NCBI GenBank assembly: GCA_963575745.1
Contig: CAUYUJ010006502.1
Coordinates: forward strand, 197,001 to 261,000
DNA from: Prorocentrum cordatum
Lineage: Eukaryota; Sar; Dinophyceae; Prorocentrales; Prorocentraceae
Length of the DNA stretch: 64,000 nucleotides
Direction of reading: 5' to 3'
Shown here: positions 55,931 to 64,000 of the stretch, piece after piece
Numbering within the stretch: position 1 is the first letter of the stretch
How the letters are laid out: each line of letters opens with the position of its first letter
Position numbers and translations under genes: made by a program
The notes under the pieces: model-generated
The model's database searches: none
Told to the model about the DNA's origin: nothing
The model's input: the letters and a program-made list of their open reading frames with translations, nothing else

Positions 55931-57660
55931 GCCGCTCGTCGGTGTCGCTCTCGGACAACAGCGACGCTCGTTCTCCTCCCCCTCTGAACGGAGCAACACC
56001 AAACGAAACGACACTCAAGCGAAAAGACCAAGAAAAACGACCTGGGCAAAGCGAATCGAGCGATACGATGCTGAGTGGGGCGCAACTCGGGCGAAGCGTA
56101 ACCGGGCGAAACGCAACTCGGACGAAGTGACACGTGGGTGAAGCGAATTTGTCCACACACACGCACATACAAGAAGAGAGAGCATGAGATGAGATGGAAT
56201 TGCTAGCAAGCACGACTGCTGATACCCCCTTTCACCTGGACGCCGGAGAGCCAAAGAGATGGGTGGTAGGGGTGCCCGACACCGGCCCTGCCTACCAGAA
56301 GCTCTATTGACAAGCGTTTGCATGTTAAGCTGTATGACAACTTGGAGCGTGCGCATTGACCCAGAGGAGTGGGGGAGAAGAGGAGAAGTGACGAGGACGA
56401 GGAAGATAATGAAGGCAGTGGGAAAGGGGAGCGGGCGAAGACGAGTTATCAAGGGCAGAAGAAACCAGAGCAGGATGAGGAACAGCGGGAGGCGCAAGAG
56501 GAACGGGAGGAGGGAGAAGGAGGAGGCGGCAGGAAACAGCAGAGCTTACACCACGAATGCAATGACGGCGGAAACCGAGACGCAGAGGCACGAGGCAGAA
56601 CAAAGAAAAACGAAAGCGTTGGCAGCGGCTGGTCTTGGATCTGTCTTTCGCTAGGCGTCCAGATGAGCGCCCTTTGATCGCCTCCCACCCTTGCTAAACA
56701 TACACAGCACCTCCCTGCAACAAACCGCAACGTGTGCCTCCCATGGAAGTGAAGTAGACGGAGGGGTGAGGAAGGGGCGGAGGTGGAGGACGATGAGAGG
56801 ACTTGACCGGAGAGGATGAGGAGGAGTAAAATCAAGGAGGGTTGAGGAGGCCAAGGGGGACGAGGAAGGAGGGAGGAGAAAAGGGTGAGGCAGAAAGCCT
56901 GAGAGATCCAGGAGGAAGAGCGGGTGCGAGGAGCACTGATGGAGAAAGGCTGATGGAGGGAAGTGGATGGAGGATGGATGGAGGTGGGAAGAGGGAGAGG
57001 GAGGAAAGGATAAGAGCAGGGAGGACGACGACGAGGGATAGGGAGCAGGGCTGAGGGAGAAGGAAGCAGGAGCAGGGAGGAGGACGGAGGGACAAGAGGA
57101 GAGGGGGCACAACGTAAGGGTGCTTGATTGCGAAGGCGACGAGAAAGAAACAACCTCATCATATTTACTCACATGTGATTCCGCTGTTCATCACATGGGG
57201 TAACGAGCGACCACGGAGGGGTTTGAAACATAATCCTGTACCGCAGCTCGTTTGCCGACATCTACATGTTGCTAGTTATCTGCAACTTTTCCATAATTCC
57301 ACTTCCATATCCTACACGTTCTCCGTTTACCACATCATTATCACCGCTATCCAGGAATATTGGAATATTCTAGACGTGCTAATCACACTTGCAAATATTG
57401 TATACCCGATCCCGTGCAAAACCACTACCAACAAAAGGAATGGGGGACAGGGGGATGTTCCACGGTATCGTGGTGATGCGGCGGCTCTCTTCGACCGCGT
57501 GCCGACGGTCAGCTGTCTGCCTTCCTAGCTTCGCGCGCCCCGCCGGGGCAGCAAGGGAACCAACAACTTAACGCCCAGGAACTTGGTAAACAACTGCAAC
57601 GGCTTGGGTGGCTGAGCGCAATTGCCTACCGCAATCCTGCCTGGCATAGGGGACAATTGT
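55931..57660. other. Non-genic stretch
   Basis: A CGGGCGAA-rich segment at 56,030-56,130, purine-rich sequence at 56,360-56,560 and 56,760-57,110, then a lower-GC tract at 57,150-57,430 with a 134-codon frame of uncertain meaning. No gene is supported. Confidence 0.45.
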
Positions 57661-57665
57661 AACCA

Positions 57666-57930
57666 CCACCGACGACGCCTGCGTACACCGCAACACCCGT
57701 GTGCAACGCAGCGCCTTTGTACACCACAGTGCTTGCGTGCACCACAGCGCCGGTGTACACCACAGCGAATGTGTACACCGCAGCAACCATGTGTAACACA
57801 ATGCTTGTGTACACTACAATGCTTGCGTGCACCGAAGCGCCTGTGCACACCACAGCGCCTGTCTACACCACAGCATCCGCGTGCAACGCAGCGCTGGTGT
57901 ACACCACAGCGCCTGCGTGCACAGGACAGG
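57666..57930. repeat. 18-bp array, GTGTACACCACAGCGCCT
   Basis: About 14 units alternate between GTGTACACC and GCGTGCACC starts. The 18-bp period keeps a six-residue repeat (V-Y-T-T-A-P / A-C-T-T-A-P) open on the plus strand. Many units contain the palindrome TGTACA or TGCACA-like steps. Confidence 0.9.
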
Positions 57931-59140
57931 TAGAAGGAGCATGTAGGTGAGGATCTATTGCAGACAGCTAAACTCAACTTCATGGAAGTGCTTATAATAT
58001 AATGCGACGTTCTTCCCTCCACGAGATCCTTGAGGCCCTCGAGGGCTCTGAGCGGGACTGCGCCCAGCTTGTGAAATGAGCAGCCTCTGTTTTGCCACTT
58101 TTCGAGCAGGAGGAGAGGTGGCAGAGACTCCCCGTGTTTCGTAGACAGCGAAATGTAAGGCGGGAGGGCTGGCACGACTGGTGCTCTACAGCGTTGGGGA
58201 CCCAATGCCGAGCCTGCCTGATTGTCTTGAAAGATTTCCAAAACAAGCCCCTGACGGGGTGCCGTGGGACCCCCGACTTCCTCAGAGCCCTCCTCCGTTC
58301 CCCTCAGGGTCACCAGCCAGGTGCTGTCCACCAGTCTGGTAGTAGATGTGCTGTCCCTCGAGCGTGTCACTGACTCGGTGCGGTAGTACCCGAGTCAGGA
58401 GCCATTGCTGGTTTTCGGCTGACTGATCCATCTGAGCAGTCTGACAAGCCAGTGTTTGTGCTGTGCGGGGCTTGGGCCCAACAGAGGCGTAAGCTGAAGC
58501 TCCGAAGCCCTAGCACCCATCCTACCCCGAAGGGGATCGAGGTATTGAGAACTATTCGAAAAAGCGTGGGCCCTCACAAGGGGCTCGCCAAGCAAATGTT
58601 GTCGGCCCTCCCTCTGGACCGTGTGGCGCGGACACCGCGTGCCCCGACGGTTGAAACCACCAGCTTTTCTGTGAGGTCGAATCCTGGTGCAAGTTACCTC
58701 TTTGAAGCTCGAATGGCCGCCCTCCACAACTGAATTCGTCAGAAAGGGTTGGATTCCCGAGCCAAATCCAGCGGAGAGTTCGCAAACAAGTCTAAGGGTC
58801 CACATGGGCACCGAAATTCGTGACATGTTCGTTGCGTCTTGACGCGGGTACTGGCACCGATAATCGTGACATGTTGATTGCGTGTTGTGCCGTCTCACGG
58901 GACTGCGAAACCTGGCTAACGGGTACGGGCTGAACAGACCCTTAGCGCCACCATTCTGGAACCCAACTGTTTTGCCTGAAGCCTGAACCGCCTCTCGGCG
59001 TTTGTTTAATGTTATATTATTATGTGTTCCTCCTCCTCCTCCTCCTCCTCCTCCTCCTAGCCGGCGTTGGAGCTCGGACACTTGGAGCCCCGACGGAAGG
59101 AGGATTTCCACTGAAACTCACGACTTCCGCCCCGCACTTT
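57931..59140. other. Non-genic stretch with weak minus-strand frame
   Basis: A minus-strand frame at about 57,970-58,370 reads fairly naturally (LEIFQDNQAGSALGPQRC; GAVPLRALEGLKDLVEGR), but no family or intact start is seen. (CTC)n at 59,029-59,060. Confidence 0.3.
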
Positions 59141-59149
59141 TACGGGCCA

Positions 59150-60990
59150 GAGAGGGAATAGGGGGGAATGAAGGACGGATGGCGATTGCTTGGGTCCCGA
59201 TTTGTGCATGGATGAAGCTGGTCTTTTACAGCCCGCTGACAGTGAGTACTACGGACCGACTGGACGAAATTAGCAAAGCACTACGGGAATGGGATGCGAT
59301 TGTGCTGACTGGGGCGCATCAGTGAGCAGGGCCAGAACCGATGGAGACAACCAACCATAGGTACCACGTGGCACTGCAATTCGGGGCAAAACAAGGACAT
59401 GGGCCACTAAAGCCTGCGGAACGACTTTCACTGTGTCCACGAGATGATGAAGGACTAGGCGCCCCACACGCAGTACACCCCACCTGCTCAACTGCAAGGA
59501 CGAAAAGCGGGAGTGCGATTGCGTACCAAGGCTTGCAATGTCACTTTGGTTTGCGACATACGTGCCACCTGAGCAGGGGTACACGAATCACGGGACTATT
59601 TCCAAACATCCTCTGACATGCATGGAAGAACGGTGTGATGATACTGGTGGCGGATCTACAATCATCGTGGGGGGGAATCTCAAGAGTCAATTTGGAATGC
59701 AAAGGGCGGAGAACAGGGAATTGGTGGTCAGCAGGCACTTCTAAGCTAAACACGCAGTTCCACTGGGACCTGTTGCAAAAGGAAGTGGAACGTGTGACCA
59801 CGCGGCAGCGTTCAGGAATGTCTGCGTGCACAACCTATTGTCGGTAGTCACGACATTTCACGAGTGCGCGCCGTTTTACTATAGCGACAAGGACGACAAC
59901 GTACACGCGGGCAAAATCGATCACATTGCGATATCGACTGGGGCCCTGCCGCGCGCGCGACGGCGCGCAGCCCTGCGAGGAGTGGCCAAGCAGGTTCAAC
60001 TGATCAAGGCAAAGGGCCACCGGTGCCACATTCTTCTGGGCATGGACATTGGGCTGGGACATCAATTTCACTTCATGAGAAGACGCAGGCAGCAAAGGGC
60101 GGACAAAGAGGTGGACCGCAACATGCTGCTGGCGCCTTTGAGCAATTTGGCAAAGGGCGCCTGCGAACAGGAGTTTCTGGGAACATGTGGCCGACGTTTG
60201 AGGGCCGCGGCCGACCCGCAGCCAGGGGGGGCACTACAGTGGGCGACTCGGAGCGCGACCCAGGCGGACGGAACGGCGGCGCCCCCCCCCCAGCCGCGAC
60301 AGGCGAGCTCGGAGGACCGCCCCACAGCAGACCAGGCGTGGAAGCGATGGAGTGAAGCAGGCAGAAGAGCGACACGGGAGATCTTCCCAGTCAAAAAGAA
60401 GGAGGACCCTGGAGTGGCAGCATTTCAGAAACTGCGTCTATCCTTGTTGGCCGAACGGATGCGACCTCGAGCGGGCGCGGTACATTAAGAGACGAGAGAG
60501 AGAGGCTGGAGGAAAGCAGAGAGGAGCTAGCGAATATCAAGAGTGCGCCACGGAGGCATACGAACGACCGGGACGATGCCAGAAAACAAGAACTGACCGA
60601 GGAGATTCAGCAAGCGTGCGCAAACACCAACTGCAGCGAGATGCGCCGACTACGCATCGAGTGCCAGCGGAATTGGAGAGGGCCGAAGAACAGACACTAT
60701 TCTTCGGCACGCACCTGGTGGGGCACAGAGGAACGGCTTAGACAACTGGGGAAGCATCCTCACTCAGTGGGCTCGGCTGCGGCCCCGCTGGACATACAGG
60801 AGCACGAGAAGGAGTGCGATGACATGATCGCCGAGAGAATGCCACTCCCACGGGGTGGAGATTTGAGCGCGCTGGTTGACGAGGACAAGCGGGACGTGCT
60901 GAAGTACTGCAAGAAAACTGTAAAAAAGGAGGGCGTTCCCCCCATGGGGTGCCCCAGTGGAACGCACTTGGATGACGTTGGACCCCACGG
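59150..60990 (+). pseudogene. Fourth LINE relic, EEP and linker region
   Basis: Plus-strand motifs in order over changing frames: RLDEISKALREWDAIVLTG (59,252-59,310), a standard early EEP block; PEQGYTNHGTISKHP near 59,570; IIVGGNLKSQFG near 59,665-59,700 (G-G-D-L-N-S with Asp to Asn and Asn to Lys); AGKIDHIAIST near 59,912 (the K-I-D-H block); and LLGMDIGLGHQF near 60,040. The linker continues to about 60,990 with CQRNWRGPKNRHYSSARTWW and LVDEDKRDVLKYCKKTVKKE. The RT motifs expected next are not found, so the element is 3'-incomplete or dispersed. Confidence 0.65.
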
Positions 60991-61740
60991 TCAACCTGAA
61001 ATTAAAGCTGCTGAGCAGGAAGCTGGAGGAGCAGAAAGTTCGAGCAGCGGGGCAGAGCGGGGGCAACGAGGACGCGGCCCAGCACAGCTCTTTCCACAAG
61101 TATAAAGTCGGCAGGGCGATGCTGCAGCGGACGGGGTGGAGGGCAGGCAATGCGCTGGGACGGGCAGAGCGAGCTAGCGATGGATAAGCGCTGAGGGCAA
61201 GTGACAGGCATGCGCACCACTTTGGGAGGCATGAAAAGGCTGGACTGGGGTCGCCAGCGATGGAGACCGAGGCAAGTCTGGAGCGCAGGGGCAAACTGGA
61301 GGACATCCGCATCAATTGTCGCCAGTCACAAGCCACGCCGCTGGACTTGCACAGGTCGGTTCCTTTTGCCCGCTGAGAAAGTCAGTGGCGAACAGGGCAT
61401 TGGGGGCAATAGAATTACGCGTGCGCATTGCTCACTGGGAACTGGGAATGGCCCCCCATCCAGGAATTCACTGCAGAGGACAGGCACCTCGCCACCCTTC
61501 TTGGGCACAAGGCGGACTCCGGAATCGGTCAAGGGACAACGCGATTGCCTGCGTCGAGGCTATTGATGGAAAGCGAAACACGCAGGGGTCTTCACCATTG
61601 CCATTAGACGCGACTGCACCAACGCCTTCGCGAGCACGCATCGCAATCTTCTGCTGGCCTCGGCCTCTGCCGCATCGAAGGAGGAGGGGCATTCCTTTGC
61701 AGTCGAAGCGATCAACTACACGGCGCCGAGCATGAAATGC
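60991..61740. other. Uncertain stretch after the LINE fragment
   Basis: Several overlapping plus-strand frames of 70-140 codons with no motif. It may be the decayed downstream part of the same LINE. Confidence 0.3.
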
Positions 61741-63270
61741 GCACGCGACTGGGCCCACGCGCTAACCACCCAGGGCGCGCAGATGTGATGCACCCTGCGG
61801 TCGCGGCAACCCAACGAGACTCACCACCTCGACGCGGGAACATGGCGCCAGGAAGAGCGGGCGAGGGGCGAGACACAAACGGCGCGCGACACAGCGAACC
61901 CGACCACTGAGAGGGGGCACGACCTCTCGCTCGACGCGCTCATGGGCGACATCGCCTAGATCCACGCGGTGGCCCCGCCCTCCCCGACGCAGGAGCGGAC
62001 TGCTAGCGGGGGCATCTCGGGGCGCCAGCCAGCCCTCGGCGAGAGCGAGGACATCCCGGCTCGTCGGAGAGCACCTCCAGCGGGGGAAGGGGGGGGGGGC
62101 AATCGCGGGCGCACAAAATTGCGGATCAGATCAACGCCACCAACGAACGCCTCGAGCGCAAGTTGGCCATCGAAGGGTGGAGTCCCAACCCAACCCAAAA
62201 CCAACCACCTGGTTTCTCTCCAGGGCCTGGGGGGGAATCAGGCTTCACGACAGCCCCAACGGGATGGGCGGCTCGAAGGCGCGCCGATGAGGGAGATGCG
62301 CGCGCCGCGGCCACACTTGCCTGGTGTTGAAGGCCACGCTGGAGAGATCCGGCAGACGTGCGATGCCATGCACATAGCATGCAAGAAAAACAGGTGCTCT
62401 TGGCATTCAGACGCCTCGAACAACAGTAGAAGGAAAAGTGCCAAGCCTTCGTTTCGGGCGCGGGCCTTAGTGGACCATGGCCTCTGTGCTTGAGGGCCGC
62501 CGCTACGACGCGCTGGACCGCGCCATGGCAACGCTGCTGGGACGGGTGGCAGGAGGCGGGGCGGGCTGGGCCCTAGACGATGGATCGACCTGGTACCGCT
62601 CCAACGATGAGGTGCGCAAGCGGTGGAGGATGTCGCGCTGCGCTACCTCAGTGCGATTCCGCAGGCTACGATGGCGCTGTCAATGGGCTCGGCGCCCATG
62701 GGGACTTTGGCAGCGCGCTCGCGGCGGCATTTGGCGCGTCGAAACTGGATCGCCCTGGCGGAATCGAGCGACTGGGAAATTAATGGGCACGCGAGGCGCC
62801 CGCGCCCTGGGCCCAGCAGGTCGTCGAATATTTTCAGGCGCTGGCGGTGATCGGCGAGGGCGCGGCGAACTGGCGCCCGCAGATGCATTCCGACATCTTC
62901 ACGTTCCAAACTGGCGCACGGGACTATGATGCATGGATGGGCACGGGCCCCAGTACACTTCGCCACGCTGGACATATGCGGGGCGCCATCCTGCCAGAGG
63001 CCCCCGAAGGGGGCGATCTCATCAACCCGTCACGGCGCGACTGGGAGCAGAGCGTAGAGGGGCAGGTGAGGGGGGCATAATTGGCCATCGCGGCGGCGCT
63101 GGCGGCGTGCAGGAGAGCGGCGCGCAACTGCCAACCACTCGTCCCCAGCCGAGTGGTGACCAGCCAGCGTCCCTGGTGCTTGAGCTCGCTCGCCACGCAA
63201 AAAAATATGGTTGACCGCGTCAAGAGGGCCACGGAGAGCCACGGGATCTGCTGCAAAAACAGCACCCCGT
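61740..63270 (+). pseudogene. Decayed coding region, unknown product
   Basis: Plus-strand frames continue one another: RGHDLSLDALMGDIA (61,910), NATNERLERKLAIEGWSP (62,133), LEGRRYDALDRAMATLLGRV (62,490), LRYLSAIPQATMALSMGSAP (62,640), then FQALAVIGEGAANWRPQMHS and SDIFTFQTGARDYDAWMGT (62,850-62,930). The last frame is broken only by TAA 63,078 and goes on to NMVDRVKRATESHGICCKNS (63,204), where a run of about 18 C shifts it into the frame of the final ORF. No family recognised. Confidence 0.4.
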
Positions 63271-64000
63271 GCAGCCCCCCCCCCCCCCCCTCGGCCGCCC
63301 CCTCTCGGCCATCGGGCACGATCGCCCGGAGAGTCTCAAACCCGCGCCCGCTGCCGCCATCCAGGTCCTCGCAGCGCCCTGCCCCCCGAGGATGGCGAGT
63401 GCTTCTCGGCCACGCCCCCCCCAAAAAAAAACAACAACAACCTTTCAGGGGGCATCGATCGAAGCGCGGAGCCGACGGAGATTGGGGGGCGAGCCGAAGC
63501 AACGCGCGGGCGGCAAGGGCGAGGGAGTGGACCAGCGCACATTCGGCCGCGACCGAGGCCGCGGGACTGGGCGGCCAGGGCGGAGGGCCCGCCAGCAACC
63601 CGGTCAACGGGCGACTACGAGGAGCCCGACCTCCGAGGAGCCATCAGCGGACTCCAGCGCCGAGCACTCCGATCCGCGGCAGAGATGCGCGAGATGAACC
63701 ACCTGACCGCGGACTTCTACCTCGCCCCAATTATCGCATGGGCGTTGCGGAAGTGTCTAGAAGCAGGCCGCTGCTGCGGGAACCTGATCAGGGAGCGGGG
63801 CGAAGGGGATTTGCTCGGGCCCCCAAGCATCCACGCGAGAATGGCGCCAATGGACAGCCTCTCAGAGACTGCGACGGAATGGCAGACAGAGGGCGCTACA
63901 TCGGTGGAAGTACCCATGGCCTGGGCGATCCACACGCTGAACAACTTCCTGGCGATGTTGGACGGCAGCAACATCTACAGCCAGGCCATGGCCACCGAGA
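63184..64000 (+). CDS. ORF open to the window end, unknown product
   Basis: The frame is open from 63,184 (after a TGA at 63,181) to the last base, 272 codons without a stop. The first in-frame ATG is 63,685 and another is at 63,694, so the true start may lie upstream across the C-run at about 63,278-63,295. The first half is Arg/Pro-rich. The second half looks folded: GDYEEPDLRGAISGLQRRAL, NHLTADFYLAPIIAWALRKC, SIHARMAPMDSLSETATEWQ and EVPMAWAIHTLNNFLAMLDG. No domain recognised. It probably belongs with the broken frames just upstream. Confidence 0.4.

Noticed and set aside
58670-58700. Possible tRNA/SINE B box (GAGGTCGAATCCTGG)
   Set aside because: One T of the B-box core is missing, and I could not find an A box or a cloverleaf at the right distance.

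Overview
The window looks like nuclear DNA of a dinoflagellate, probably a GC-rich core dinoflagellate (a Prorocentrum-like genome would fit, but the species cannot be fixed from sequence alone). The reasons are: very few intact genes; GC-rich DNA packed with simple repeats and minisatellites; several decayed non-LTR retrotransposons with APE-type endonuclease (EEP) and reverse transcriptase (RT) domains; a near-identical tandem gene duplication; and a relic of the 22-nt dinoflagellate spliced leader at the head of one retrotransposon. No rRNA, tRNA, CRISPR, bacterial operon or phage genes were seen.

Layout. 0-3.1 kb: two unrecognised coding regions, one frameshifted. 3.4-6.4 kb: a 12-bp ATCGAT array, ATC, AT and pyrimidine repeats. 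6.5-7.2 kb: a lower-GC unknown ORF with one in-frame TGA. 8.5-10.4 kb: a decayed minus-strand coding region. 10.7-12.2 kb: an 89-bp satellite. 13.8-14.8 kb: a broken CCCH zinc-finger gene. 16.6-24.7 kb: two ~4.0-kb units in tandem, each ending in a 12-bp inverted repeat and each holding an intact 728-codon ORF with a complete set of EEP nuclease motifs. 25-32 kb: simple repeats, a 0.82-kb tandem duplication and a dispersed family with inverted termini. 32.7 kb: an RT fragment. 33.3 kb: a foldback element. 35.7-41.2 kb: a long LINE relic on the minus strand (ORF1-like, EEP, RT, tail). 42-48.6 kb: decayed minus-strand coding, including an EEP fragment. 48.7-52.3 kb: a second EEP-RT LINE. 54-56 kb: a 72-bp higher-order array and ~0.9 kb of ATC repeats. 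57.7 kb: an 18-bp array. 59.1-61 kb: a plus-strand LINE fragment. 61.7-64 kb: decayed coding ending in an ORF that runs off the window.

The only clearly intact protein-coding genes are the two copies of the 728-codon ORF. Everything else is retroelement debris, satellite DNA or unrecognised coding sequence, mostly broken by frameshifts (several at G or C homopolymers) or single stops. The most interesting feature is the 4-kb unit: its nuclease-like protein carries repeated G-A-S-Q-P-A peptides, and the DNA that encodes them is also repeated, untranslated, in a periodic tail after the stop codon.
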